Part shown: positions 1-8,046 of the stretch, one piece after another
How the letters are laid out: every line of letters starts with the position of its first letter
Position numbering within the stretch: position 1 is the stretch's first letter
DNA from: Arthrobacter globiformis
Lineage (GTDB): Bacteria > Actinomycetota > Actinomycetes > Actinomycetales > Micrococcaceae
Length of the DNA: 64,000 nt
Assembly: GCF_003261175.1 (NCBI RefSeq)
Contig: NZ_QLNP01000094.1
Span: 1 to 64,000, forward strand
Direction: 5' to 3'
Translations under genes and position numbers: made by a program
The notes under the pieces: generated by a model
Told to the model about the DNA's origin: nothing
What the model saw: only the letters and a program-made list of their open reading frames with translations
Database searches by the model: none

Positions 1-1458
1 CTGCAGGTGCTCGCCGCGGGCGCGGTGGACCGGGCCCGCACCGCAGCGGTCACCGCCGCAGCATCACCCCTCGTCCCCGTCACGGCCGCTGAAGCGGGCC
101 CGGGTCCGGGCGATGACGGCTCCCGGAACACCGTGGAGTTCCTCCGGGGCAGGCTGCGGATCAGCTCCGCCGAAGCCCGCCGCCGGATCGGGCTGGCCGA
201 CTCTGTCCTGCCCAGGGCAGGGTTCGGCGGGCAACAGCTCCCCCCGAGGTACCAAGGAGTTGCCGCCGCGGTCAGCACCGCCCAGATCAGCTCCCGCGCC
301 GCAACCACCATCACCCTGGCCCTGGACCGGGCGCAGCATTTCACCACCCCGGACCACACCGCCGTGATGGAACACGACCTGACCCAAGCCGCCGTCGAAA
401 ACGACGCCGACTTCCTCACCCGCGTCGCCAAACACTGGGCCGAAGCCATCGACCAGGACGGGACCGAACCCTCCGAAGCGGCCCTCCGGCAAATCCAGGG
501 CGCGTTCATCCGCCGCCCCAAACACGGCCTGCAGCACCTGGAAATTTTCGCCACCACCGAACAGTTCGAAACGCTCACCACCGCCATGAACACCGCCACC
601 AACCCCCGCACCCCGGCCCCTGCAAAAGGCAACGGCAACGACGGGAACGGCGCCGACGGACCAGGCAGTGACGGACCAAGCAGTGGGGCGGGGAACGCTG
701 AATCGGCCAGCCTTGACGGTTGGGACACCGAGGGTGTCCCGGAGGTCTCCCTGGATCACCGCTCACAGGGGCAGATGCGGCTCGACGGGCTCGTCGGCGC
801 CGTCCAGACCGTCCTTACCACCGACATCCTGCCCGCCAACGGCGGACACCGGCCCCAGATCCTGGCCACCATCAACTACCGCGACCTCCTCGCCGACCTT
901 CGGAAGCGACAAGACGCACAATGGGCCCAAGACTCACAGGGGGACCAGGGCACCCAGTGGGACCAGGGCACCGAGGGCCCGCAGCCGGCCTACACCGGCC
1001 GGACCAACGCCGGGAGCACCGGCGGCACCGCACTGTTCGCCTTCTCCGGGCCGGTGAACCCGGCCACGATCCGCAAAATTGCCTGCGACGCCGACATCAT
1101 CCCCGTCGTCCTCGGCAGCCAGGGCCGGATCCTGGACATCGGCCGCGCCTCACGCGTCTTCCCGCCCCACATCCGCAAGGCCATCATGGCCCGGGACCAA
1201 GGCTGTGCGTTCCCCGCCTGCACCATCCCGGCTGCGTGGTGCGAAGCCCACCACATCACCTACTGGTCACGCGGCGGGACCACTGGAACCGGCAACGGCG
1301 TCCTGCTCTGCAGCCACCACCACCACCTCATCCACAAAGAAAACTGGAGCATCGAAGTCACCAACGAGGTGCCCTGGTTCAAACCCCCACCAGAACTCGA
1401 CCCCCACCGAAAACCCCGCCGCAACAACTACTTCCACTCACGGCCACAACGGGAATGA
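1..1458 (+). CDS. DUF222/HNH endonuclease domain protein (13E12 repeat family), 5' partial
   Basis: The frame is open from the first base, so the N-terminus lies outside the window; about 485 residues are visible. The N-terminal two thirds is the alpha-helical DUF222 region. A Gly/Asn/Asp-rich linker around residues 200-240 follows, and the C-terminus holds an HNH nuclease module: CAFPAC near residue 402, then CEAHHITYWSRGG, then CSHHHHLIH near 438. The two Cys pairs probably bind zinc, and the HH pair plus the later His residues form the beta-beta-alpha metal catalytic site. The family is abundant and multicopy in Actinobacteria; its role is not settled, although some mycobacterial 13E12 genes belong to the LexA regulon. 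An 18-bp tandem duplication sits inside the coding region. Confidence 0.88.
   Translation: MQVLAAGAVDRARTAAVTAAASPLVPVTAAEAGPGPGDDGSRNTVEFLRGRLRISSAEARRRIGLADSVLPRAGFGGQQLPPRYQGVAAAVSTAQISSRAATTITLALDRAQHFTTPDHTAVMEHDLTQAAVENDADFLTRVAKHWAEAIDQDGTEPSEAALRQIQGAFIRRPKHGLQHLEIFATTEQFETLTTAMNTATNPRTPAPAKGNGNDGNGADGPGSDGPSSGAGNAESASLDGWDTEGVPEVSLDHRSQGQMRLDGLVGAVQTVLTTDILPANGGHRPQILATINYRDLLADLRKRQDAQWAQDSQGDQGTQWDQGTEGPQPAYTGRTNAGSTGGTALFAFSGPVNPATIRKIACDADIIPVVLGSQGRILDIGRASRVFPPHIRKAIMARDQGCAFPACTIPAAWCEAHHITYWSRGGTTGTGNGVLLCSHHHHLIHKENWSIEVTNEVPWFKPPPELDPHRKPRRNNYFHSRPQRE
941..976 (+). repeat. 18-bp in-frame tandem duplication in the DUF222/HNH gene
   Basis: Two adjacent copies of GGGACCAGGGCACC(C/G)AG(T/G) keep the reading frame and add a repeated six-residue block (roughly DQGT plus two residues) to the linker before the HNH module. 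It is probably replication slippage in a tolerant linker. Confidence 0.7.
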
Positions 1459-1496
1459 ACTGGAACGCGACTGTCCCGCGGCACCGTTCTGCTGGC

Positions 1497-1502
1497 TATG
1501 AT
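1497..1502 (+). promoter_or_regulatory. -10 box TATGAT of a leaderless deaminase transcript
   Basis: TATGAT ends 6 nt before the ATG, leaving no room for a Shine-Dalgarno sequence. The -35 position shows no convincing match. This spacing recurs in front of many genes in the window. Confidence 0.6.
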
Positions 1503-1508
1503 CAGACC

Positions 1509-1994
1509 ATGCGTGCCCACCCATCTGCTGCAGACGTGACCGGATACCTGACCGAGGCGGTGGCACTGGCCGAACGGAATGTCGCGGCCGGCGGCGGGCC
1601 CTTCGGCGCGCTGGTGGTGACAGCTGACGGCGCCGTCCATGAAGGGGTCAACCGGGTCACCCGTGACAACGATCCCACCGCCCATGCCGAAGTGGTGGCT
1701 ATCCGGACCGCCGCCAAGGAGACCCGGAGCTTCGACCTCAGCGGCGCTGTCCTGTACGCCAGTTGTGAGCCCTGCCCGCTGTGCCTAGCGGCGGCGCTCT
1801 GGGCACGGATCGACCGCGTGTACTTCGCCGCGGACCGGCACGGCGCAGCCGCAGCGGGATTCGACGACGCCGTCTTCTACGAGTACTTCGGCGGCACACG
1901 GCCCGAACTGTTGCCGGTCAGCCATACCCAGGTTCCGACGTCGGGCGCCCCGTTCGATGCCTGGCGCAACAACACTGAACGCACTGACTACTGA
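1509..1994 (+). CDS. Nucleoside/guanine deaminase family protein
   Basis: A 161-residue cytidine-deaminase-fold enzyme. H59 and E61 in the HAE motif and C89/C92 in PCPLC form the usual zinc site and proton shuttle of the dCMP/tRNA-A/guanine deaminase superfamily. The short C-terminal tail ending in an aromatic DY, with GGPFGALVV near the N-terminus, fits guanine deaminase (guanine to xanthine, purine salvage) better than TadA, which lacks such a tail. The start is the ATG directly after a TATGAT box, implying a leaderless mRNA. It converges on the aminotransferase gene with only a few bases between stops. Substrate is inferred from overall pattern; cytosolic. Confidence 0.85.
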   Translation: MRAHPSAADVTGYLTEAVALAERNVAAGGGPFGALVVTADGAVHEGVNRVTRDNDPTAHAEVVAIRTAAKETRSFDLSGAVLYASCEPCPLCLAAALWARIDRVYFAADRHGAAAAGFDDAVFYEYFGGTRPELLPVSHTQVPTSGAPFDAWRNNTERTDY

Positions 1995-2000
1995 TGCTCG

Positions 2001-3161
2001 CTACCCGGCGACCCTGCTGGGAAGCCTTCCCACGCCCTCGACCAATTCGCTTTGGTCACCACACAGCGCGATCCGGATCCACCCTTCGCCGATCGAGCCA
2101 AAGGCAGTCCCGGGTGCAAAGGAGACTCCGGCCTCGGCGAGGAACTGCTTGACCCAGCCCCGGACATTTCCGCCGCTCACGTGCGAGACGTCCGCCCACA
2201 GGTAGAACGCCCCCTGCGCGGTGAGGAAAGGAATGCCCTTCTTGGCCAGAACTGCCGAAGCCGCATCGCGGTTGGCCCGGTAATGCGCGTGGGCCTGCGA
2301 TACATAGTCCTGCGGACCGGTCAGCGCGGCGAGCGCCGCGTACTGGGACGGCGACGCCACACAGGAGACGATCGCCTCCATGACGTTGTTCATCCGCTGC
2401 TCCAGCCCGGGCGGGCAGACCAGTGCCCCGATACGCAGGCCGGTGAGCCCATAGGTCTTGGAGAGCGTCAGCGACGTAAACACCCGCGCCTCGCCGGGGG
2501 CGGTGCTGTCGAACCGGGCAGGGCTCATGTGCGGGACGTCGTAGGTGAAGGCCTCGTAGCACTCGTCCGAGATGATCCACAGGTCATGGCGACGGGCCAG
2601 TTCAACCAGTTCCCGGGTCAGGTCTTCCCGAAGAACGGCGCCCAGGGGGTTCGACGGCGAGTTGAGCATCAGCACCCGCGTCCGGTCCGTGATGAGCGCC
2701 TCAATGTCCGCGATTCGGGGCTGGAAATCATGGGCGGGGTACAGGGGATACTCCACGGGGACGGCATGCAGCAGGCGGCTGGTCATGGCAAACGTGGGAT
2801 AGCCCGGATTGGGAATCAGGATTTCGTCGCCGGGGGCGAGCAGCAGGCTCATCGCGAAGTGCAGGCCCTGCTGGGCGCCGTCGACCACATATACGCGGTC
2901 CGCCCGAATATCTACGCCGGACTGCTCGCGGAACCTGGCTGCGAACGCCTCCCGGAGCGGCGGGATGCCGGCGTTCGGGGTGTAGTTGGTTTCGTCGCGG
3001 TCCAGGCAAGCTATTCCGGCATCCAGGACATGGCGGGGGAGCGGGAACCCGGGTTCCCCGATGCTCAGGATCAGCGCTCCAGGGGTGCGCCACGCCGCCT
3101 CGGTGATCTCGCGGATCTGGTTTACGGGGACGTCGCGTATGTGCGCGGAAAGCTCGGGCAT
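2001..3161 (-). CDS. Class I/II pyridoxal-phosphate aminotransferase
   Basis: A 386-residue fold-type I PLP enzyme. Visible hallmarks are the substrate-loop GEPGFP near the N-terminus, NPGYPTF, the SPSNPLG motif with its cofactor-contacting Asn, DECYEAF and the Schiff-base lysine of SLTLSKTYGLTGLRIG near residue 235. This pattern matches aspartate/aromatic-type aminotransferases of subgroup I-gamma; the amino donor and keto acid cannot be told from sequence. The ATG encoding MPEL is preferred over one three codons upstream because a TAGGAT box ends exactly 7 nt before it, the leaderless spacing seen across the window. It is transcribed divergently from truB with about 70 nt between starts. 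Confidence 0.88.
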   Translation of the reverse strand: MPELSAHIRDVPVNQIREITEAAWRTPGALILSIGEPGFPLPRHVLDAGIACLDRDETNYTPNAGIPPLREAFAARFREQSGVDIRADRVYVVDGAQQGLHFAMSLLLAPGDEILIPNPGYPTFAMTSRLLHAVPVEYPLYPAHDFQPRIADIEALITDRTRVLMLNSPSNPLGAVLREDLTRELVELARRHDLWIISDECYEAFTYDVPHMSPARFDSTAPGEARVFTSLTLSKTYGLTGLRIGALVCPPGLEQRMNNVMEAIVSCVASPSQYAALAALTGPQDYVSQAHAHYRANRDAASAVLAKKGIPFLTAQGAFYLWADVSHVSGGNVRGWVKQFLAEAGVSFAPGTAFGSIGEGWIRIALCGDQSELVEGVGRLPSRVAG

Positions 3162-3168
3162 GACTGCC

Positions 3169-3174
3169 ATCCTA
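3169..3174 (-). promoter_or_regulatory. -10 box TAGGAT of the aminotransferase gene
   Basis: On the minus strand TAGGAT ends 7 nt before the chosen ATG. It overlaps the alternative upstream ATG, which argues against that start. Confidence 0.55.
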
Positions 3175-3218
3175 GCGCCGGGCCCTCCCGCACACCGGTG
3201 AGCGGGCCGCATGCCCCA

Positions 3219-3224
3219 TATACT
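3219..3224 (+). promoter_or_regulatory. -10 box TATACT of leaderless truB
   Basis: TATACT ends 7 nt before a GTG, so transcription should begin at or next to the start codon. This decides the GTG over the ATG 21 nt further upstream, which would lie inside the promoter. Confidence 0.65.
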
Positions 3225-3231
3225 GGTAGGC

Positions 3232-4248
3232 GTGCTTTCTGGACTGGTAATAGTGGACAAGCCGCAGGGATGGACCAGCCACGATGTGGTTGGACGGATG
3301 CGGCGGATCGCCGGTACCCGGAAAGTGGGCCACGCAGGAACGCTGGATCCCATGGCCACCGGCGTGCTGGTGCTCGGCATCAACAAGGCGACGCGGCTCC
3401 TCACCTATATCGTGGGAACGTCGAAGACCTACACGGCCACCATCCGGCTGGGGGAATCCACCATCACCGACGACGCCGAAGGCGAAGTTGTCAGCCGGGC
3501 GAGCGCCGCTTCCGTGACTGAGGATGCCATCCGCTCCGGCGTTGAGTCCCTGACAGGCGAGATCCGGCAGGTGCCCAGCAGTGTCAGCGCCATCAAGGTC
3601 AACGGTGAACGCTCCTATGCGCGCGTCCGGTCCGGGGAAGATGTCCAGCTGGCTGCCCGGCCAGTCACCATTCACCGTTTCGACATCCACGGAATCCGCC
3701 GGGACCAGGCCGCCGGACACGACACCGATGTCGTGGACGTCGACGTGACGGTGGAATGTTCCTCGGGCACCTACATCCGCGCCCTCGCCCGGGACCTCGG
3801 CAACTCCCTCGGAGTCGGCGGGCACCTGACCGCATTGCGTCGGACCAATGTGGGGCCGTACTCGCTGGACCAAGCACGCACCCTCGAGCAGCTCGCGGAA
3901 GACCTCGAAGTCCTCGAAATGTCGCAGGCGGCCCGGGCGCTCATGCCCAATCGGGACCTGAGCGCAGAGGAAACTACCGAGATTTCCTTCGGCCGGCGCA
4001 TCGCCGCCGGAGCCGCTGCGGGCACACCGGCCGCCGCGACAGCCGAAAAGCCCGCAGCCGCATTCGCGCCAGACGGATCGCTTGTGGCGCTGCTCGCGGA
4101 CAGTGGAAGTTTCGCCAAACCAGTACTGGTCTTCGCACCGGGAACGGGACCCGGCGGTTCCAACAGTTCCGGCACAGGCGGTTCCGACTCCGGCACAGGC
4201 GCCGGCGTGCCTGGCGGCTCGGGTGCCGACGGCGGCGGGCAGGCCTAG
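3232..4248 (+). CDS. truB: tRNA pseudouridine(55) synthase TruB
   Basis: 338 residues from a leaderless GTG. TruB makes pseudouridine 55 in the T-loop of tRNAs. The N-terminus reads LVIVDKPQGWTSHDVV and the catalytic Asp is D39 in GHAGTLDPMATGVL; the later TKTYTA-like and GTYIRALARDLG motifs are also present. The C-terminal PUA-like part is followed by about 40 residues rich in Gly, Ser and Thr with imperfect repeats, a low-complexity tail not needed for the fold. In many bacteria truB precedes ribF. Here two small membrane-protein genes and a divergent DUF937 gene lie between them. Confidence 0.95.
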   Translation: MLSGLVIVDKPQGWTSHDVVGRMRRIAGTRKVGHAGTLDPMATGVLVLGINKATRLLTYIVGTSKTYTATIRLGESTITDDAEGEVVSRASAASVTEDAIRSGVESLTGEIRQVPSSVSAIKVNGERSYARVRSGEDVQLAARPVTIHRFDIHGIRRDQAAGHDTDVVDVDVTVECSSGTYIRALARDLGNSLGVGGHLTALRRTNVGPYSLDQARTLEQLAEDLEVLEMSQAARALMPNRDLSAEETTEISFGRRIAAGAAAGTPAAATAEKPAAAFAPDGSLVALLADSGSFAKPVLVFAPGTGPGGSNSSGTGGSDSGTGAGVPGGSGADGGGQA

Positions 4249-4250
4249 CG

Positions 4251-4604
4251 TTGGACGCGTATTTCTACATCATCCTGGGCGTCGGCCTGCTGTCCACGCT
4301 CATCTGCGTCGCGGCGGGCATCATGAAGAAGGCCCCGAACGACATCACCATCCTTTCGGTGGCCGCCGTCGAGCTGGCCTTGCTGGTCTACCTCGTTGGC
4401 TCGATAGTGCGGGTCATTGCGGGGGAGCATATCGCGGGAGAGGCCTGGGAATTCTGGGGCTACCTCGCCACCGCGCTCCTGCTGCCGGTAGCCGCCGTGT
4501 ACTGGTCCGTCCTGGAACGGACCCGCTGGAGCAATTTTGTCCTGGCCGCCGTCGGCGTTACAGCCCTCGTCATGGCCGCCCGCATGAATCAGATCTGGTA
4601 CTGA
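4251..4604 (+). CDS. Small integral membrane protein, unknown function
   Basis: 117 residues with four predicted membrane segments: about residues 3-22, 28-50, 66-84 and 91-108. I do not recognise a catalytic motif. The proposed TTG start (MDAYFYIILG) lies 2 nt after the truB stop and follows a GGCAGG-like sequence inside the truB end, so translational coupling to truB is likely. The next gene starts 20 nt after its stop and is also a small membrane protein, so the two may work together. Actinobacteria often keep such small hydrophobic proteins next to truB/ribF, but no function can be assigned. The start codon is uncertain. Confidence 0.7.
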   Translation: MDAYFYIILGVGLLSTLICVAAGIMKKAPNDITILSVAAVELALLVYLVGSIVRVIAGEHIAGEAWEFWGYLATALLLPVAAVYWSVLERTRWSNFVLAAVGVTALVMAARMNQIWY

Positions 4605-4623
4605 AGTGGAAGAAGCACGCAAC

Positions 4624-5067
4624 GTGGCTGATACGTCCGAACACACCGGCAAGCGCCCCGCCGACACCCGGAACACCGGTCCCGGCCGGCTACTCATCGC
4701 CGTCTACGCCATCTTTGCCATTTCCGCTACCGCCCGGGCCGGCTACCAGATCCTCACCAAGTTCTCAGAGGCCCCGCTGGCCTACCTGCTCTCCGCCTTC
4801 GCCGCCGTCGTCTACGTGGTGGCTACGGTGTCGCTGGCCAAGGCCGGCCGCACCTGGTTCAAGGTTTCCCTGGTCGCCGTCCTGGTGGAACTGGTCGGCG
4901 TGATTGTCGTGGGGGCGCTGAGCCTGTTCGACCCTGTGCAGTTCCCGCACGAAACCGTGTGGTCCGCGTTTGGCCGCGGCTACGCCTTCGTTCCATTCAT
5001 CCTGCCGGTTCTGGGCCTCATCTGGCTTTACCGGCGGCGGCCCGCAGCCCCTGCCGTACGGATCTAG
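4624..5067 (+). CDS. Small integral membrane protein, unknown function
   Basis: 147 residues. After a polar N-terminus of about 22 residues it has four hydrophobic segments, near residues 22-41, 51-70, 77-98 and 117-137, ending in an Arg-rich cytoplasmic tail (YRRRP). The GTG (MADTSEHTG) is preferred to a GTG 18 nt upstream because GGAAGAAG sits about 9 nt before it. It forms an operon-like pair with the preceding membrane-protein gene and converges on the DUF937 gene, overlapping its end by 4 nt. No enzymatic or transporter signature is visible; function unknown. Confidence 0.75.
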   Translation: MADTSEHTGKRPADTRNTGPGRLLIAVYAIFAISATARAGYQILTKFSEAPLAYLLSAFAAVVYVVATVSLAKAGRTWFKVSLVAVLVELVGVIVVGALSLFDPVQFPHETVWSAFGRGYAFVPFILPVLGLIWLYRRRPAAPAVRI

Positions 5068-5852
5068 CGGTTCTCGTCCGGCACGTCCACCTCGATCAGC
5101 TCGCCGGGCGTCAGCGACCCGTGCGAGGCGGTCGCCGAATCGTTCGTCTGCCCTGAACCGTTCGTGTTCGGTGCCGAACCGGATTGCACAGATGGTTCCT
5201 CGTCCTGCTCCGTCAGCGGAGCCTGCTGCGACTGCGAGCCGCCGCCAAGAATGCCGCCCAAGATATCGCCAAGGCCGCCCGAACCGAACCCTCCTGAACC
5301 GGGCCCGCCCGCCCCCTGTCCACCGCTGCCTTGCCCGCCGTTACCAAGCCCGCCGAGGCTGCCGCCCAGGATTCCCCCGAGGATGCTTCCCAGATCGATC
5401 CCGCCTCCACCGGTAGGGGAGGCCTGGTCTCCGGAACCCTGCCCGCCGCCGAGGACCTTCTTGGCCAGATACGACATGACGATCGGGGCGAGGATCGGCA
5501 GCAGTTTGCGGACGAGGTCCCCGCCGACTCCGCCGAGGTTGGCTGTCCCCGCCAGCTGATTGGCCACCTTGTCCTGCTGGCCGCCGAATACGTGGCCCAC
5601 GATCTTTTCGCCGTCCTGGGTGTCCACCTGTGACGGGTCCACGCCGCCGTCGGCAAGTCCATTCCGGTGCCTGGCCAGCTCGGATTCCAGCGCAGCAGCG
5701 CCATCCGGCGCCTGGACGTTGTTCTGCATCCCGGCAAGCAGCGTTGGCACGGCGGCTTCCACGGCCGCCTGCGCGGAGGCCGTATCAGTCCCCAGCAGGG
5801 AGGCGATCTGCTGGACTGGGATCTGTCCCAGCAGCTCCTGGATGTCACTCAT
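5064..5852 (-). CDS. DUF937 domain-containing protein
   Basis: 262 residues. The first 130 or so match the DUF937 (YidB-like) pattern: MSDIQELLGQIPVQQIASLLG, then A-rich helices including AAVPTLLAGMQNNV. A Gly/Ser/Gln-rich segment with GGILGG-type repeats follows (about residues 145-215), then a polar acidic tail ending in VDVPDENR. No signal peptide or catalytic motif is seen. The start is the ATG preceded by AAGGAG on the minus strand. It is divergent from ribF. Function of the family is unknown; the glycine repeats suggest a disordered or self-associating region (inference). Confidence 0.8.
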   Translation of the reverse strand: MSDIQELLGQIPVQQIASLLGTDTASAQAAVEAAVPTLLAGMQNNVQAPDGAAALESELARHRNGLADGGVDPSQVDTQDGEKIVGHVFGGQQDKVANQLAGTANLGGVGGDLVRKLLPILAPIVMSYLAKKVLGGGQGSGDQASPTGGGGIDLGSILGGILGGSLGGLGNGGQGSGGQGAGGPGSGGFGSGGLGDILGGILGGGSQSQQAPLTEQDEEPSVQSGSAPNTNGSGQTNDSATASHGSLTPGELIEVDVPDENR

Positions 5853-6138
5853 GGCGTGGCTCCTTCCCGCCCGCTCATCTCGCAGGCGATCCGTGCGGTT
5901 GAAACGCGAATGAAACTCGAAGGCTCAGGGCAGTGCTGACTGGGCCGCTGCCTTTGCATCCTAGCGGGGCGTACCCGCAGACGGTAGGCCACCGGCCTGC
6001 CCCCAGCGCAGTCCACCAGGCCAGCTGCCCGCCGCACGCCGGGGCGTCCGTGACCGGCAGCGATTGCGGGTAACCTTAGAGAGTTCCGGCCCCGGCGCGC
6101 CGGAAGCAAGTTCTGGCAGGCAGTAAAAGGCGAGGTTG
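5853..6138. other. Divergent intergenic region between the DUF937 gene and ribF
   Basis: About 290 nt must hold both promoters. A TAACCT hexamer near 6071-6076 could be a -10 for ribF, but no good -35 pairs with it. The only clear elements are AAGGAG before the DUF937 gene and an AAAAGGCGAGG stretch before ribF. No FMN riboswitch-like sequence was recognised. Confidence 0.35.
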
Positions 6139-7122
6139 ATGGTCCACATCTGGAATGATCCGACCGAGGTCCCCGAAGACTTTGGTCCTTCCGTTGTCAC
6201 TATCGGTAATTTCGACGGCGTCCACCGTGGCCACCAGCAGGTGCTGTCACAGCTCATCAGGACCGCGCGGCTGAACAACGCCAAGTCGGTTGCGGTGACG
6301 TTCGACCCCCACCCGGCCCTGGTCCATCGGCCGGAAAGCGCGCCCGAGCTGATCATGGGCCTGCAGGACAAACTCCAGGCCCTCAGCGAGCTCGGACTGG
6401 ATGCCGTTCTGGTCATGAAGTACTCCCTGGAGCTCGCCAGCCTTACCCCGGAAGAATTCGTCGGTTCCGTTCTGGTGGACAGCCTCCACGCCAGCCACGT
6501 TGTCATCGGCCACGACACCCGCTTCGGCAAGGGCAACTCCGGGGACCTGAACACCATGCAGGATCTGGGGGAGAAGTTCGGCTTCGAGGTGCTGGTGATC
6601 AGCGAGTTCGGCTCGGAAGGCTTCCCGCTGCATGACGACGGCGGAACGGACCGCCGCTGTTCCTCCACCTGGGTGCGCGAATCGCTCCGGGAAGGAGACG
6701 TCGGCACCGCCGCCGCGGTTTTGGGCCGAGCTCACCGGATGCGCGGCGAGGTAGTCCACGGAGCCGCGCGCGGCCGGGACCTCGGCTTCCCCACCGCCAA
6801 CCTCTCCAGCGACGCGAGCGGCCTGATTCCGGCGGACGGCATCTACGCGGGCTGGCTCGTGGACGAGGCGGGGACGCGCTGGCCTGCCGCCATCTCGGTT
6901 GGCTCCAACCCTACTTTCGACGGCGTGAGCCGCCAGGTGGAGGCGCATGTCATCGACAGGCCCGAAGAGCGCATCGAGGACTTCGATCTGTACGGCCAGA
7001 CAGTAGTTGTGGAGTTCGTGGCCAGGCTCCGCGGCATGGTGGCATACCGTGGGCCTGAAGCCCTCGTGGAGCAGATGCGCCAGGACGTCCTGCAGACGCA
7101 CGACATCCTGCTCAAGCGCTGA
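6139..7122 (+). CDS. ribF: Bifunctional riboflavin kinase / FAD synthetase RibF
   Basis: 327 residues. The N-terminal half is the nucleotidyltransferase that adenylates FMN to FAD, with TIGNFDGVHRGHQ carrying the HxGH-like site and STWVRESLREGDV near the domain end. The C-terminal half is riboflavin kinase with GRDLGFPTANL and VGSNPTFDG. Together they convert riboflavin to FMN and FAD in the cytosol. ATG is chosen over the overlapping TTG one codon upstream because AAGGCGAGG gives better spacing. It is followed after about 70 nt by kynA, whose kynurenine-pathway partners do not need FAD directly, so co-regulation is not implied. Confidence 0.95.
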   Translation: MVHIWNDPTEVPEDFGPSVVTIGNFDGVHRGHQQVLSQLIRTARLNNAKSVAVTFDPHPALVHRPESAPELIMGLQDKLQALSELGLDAVLVMKYSLELASLTPEEFVGSVLVDSLHASHVVIGHDTRFGKGNSGDLNTMQDLGEKFGFEVLVISEFGSEGFPLHDDGGTDRRCSSTWVRESLREGDVGTAAAVLGRAHRMRGEVVHGAARGRDLGFPTANLSSDASGLIPADGIYAGWLVDEAGTRWPAAISVGSNPTFDGVSRQVEAHVIDRPEERIEDFDLYGQTVVVEFVARLRGMVAYRGPEALVEQMRQDVLQTHDILLKR

Positions 7123-7191
7123 CCCGCCGGCACCTCCGGGCCTGCACCACACAGTCCCGCATCACACAGTATTGGCAAGGAAGGCGACACT

Positions 7192-8046
7192 GTGACCGTA
7201 GAGAAAAACACCAGGAAACTGGACAAGGGCATTGTGCGCGATTTCAGTTCCCGCATGAGTTACGCGTCCTACCTCCAGCTGCCCACGCTGCTCAGCGCCC
7301 AGCAGCCCGTTAGCGTCCCGGAACACCATGACGAACTGCTCTTCATCATCCAGCACCAGACCACGGAGCTGTGGCTGAAGCTGGTGCTTCACGAGCTCCG
7401 CAGTGCCGCCCAGTGGCTGCGTTCCGATGACCTTGGTTCGGCCTTGAAGGGCATCGCGCGGGTTAAGCACATCCAGAAGACCCTCACCGAACAGTGGTCC
7501 GTCCTGGCCACGCTGACACCCACCGAGTATGCGGAGTTCCGCGGGTTCCTCGGCAACTCATCCGGATTCCAGTCCAGCCAGTACCGTGCCGTGGAGTTCG
7601 TGCTGGGCAACAAGAACAGGAAGATACTTCCCGTCTTCGAATCCGATCCCGAAGCCCACGCCCTGCTGACCGAAGTCCTGCACGCGCCGAGCATCTACGA
7701 CGAATTCCTCGCCTACCTGCACCGCCACGGCTTCGATGTTCCCGCGGAAGTACTGAACAGGGACGTGACGCGGGCGCATGAGTTTGAGCCTGCCCTGGTT
7801 CCGCTGTTCAAGCACATCTACGAAAACGCCGCGCAGAACTGGGGAGCGTACGAGGCGTGCGAGGAACTCGTTGACCTGGAGGACAACTTCCAGCTGTGGC
7901 GGTTCCGGCACCTGCGAACCGTACAGCGCACCATCGGCATGAAGACGGGCACCGGGGGCTCCAGCGGAGCGGCGTTCCTGCAAAAGGCCCTTGAGCTGAC
8001 GTTCTTCCCGGAGCTGTTCGCCGTGCGTACGGAGATCGGACAGTGA
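7192..8046 (+). CDS. kynA: Tryptophan 2,3-dioxygenase
   Basis: 284 residues, usual length for bacterial TDO. Haem enzyme that opens the indole ring of L-tryptophan to N-formylkynurenine, the first step of the kynurenine pathway. Family signatures: SYASYLQLPTLLSAQ, the active-site helix FIIQHQTTELWLKLVLHEL with its conserved His, the region FLGNSSGFQSSQYRAVEF with the substrate carboxylate Arg, and TGGSSGAAFLQKALELTFFPELF near the C-terminus. GTG start with AAGGAAGG upstream. Its last bases overlap the kynU start by 4 nt, so the two are translationally coupled. No kynurenine formamidase is next to them. Confidence 0.95.
   Translation: MTVEKNTRKLDKGIVRDFSSRMSYASYLQLPTLLSAQQPVSVPEHHDELLFIIQHQTTELWLKLVLHELRSAAQWLRSDDLGSALKGIARVKHIQKTLTEQWSVLATLTPTEYAEFRGFLGNSSGFQSSQYRAVEFVLGNKNRKILPVFESDPEAHALLTEVLHAPSIYDEFLAYLHRHGFDVPAEVLNRDVTRAHEFEPALVPLFKHIYENAAQNWGAYEACEELVDLEDNFQLWRFRHLRTVQRTIGMKTGTGGSSGAAFLQKALELTFFPELFAVRTEIGQ

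Noticed and set aside
4139-4248. Gly/Ser-rich end of TruB as a separate gene or frameshift
   Set aside because: The frame continues uninterrupted from the TruB domain with the same codon bias; low-complexity C-terminal tails also occur on IF-3, L20 and MiaB here.
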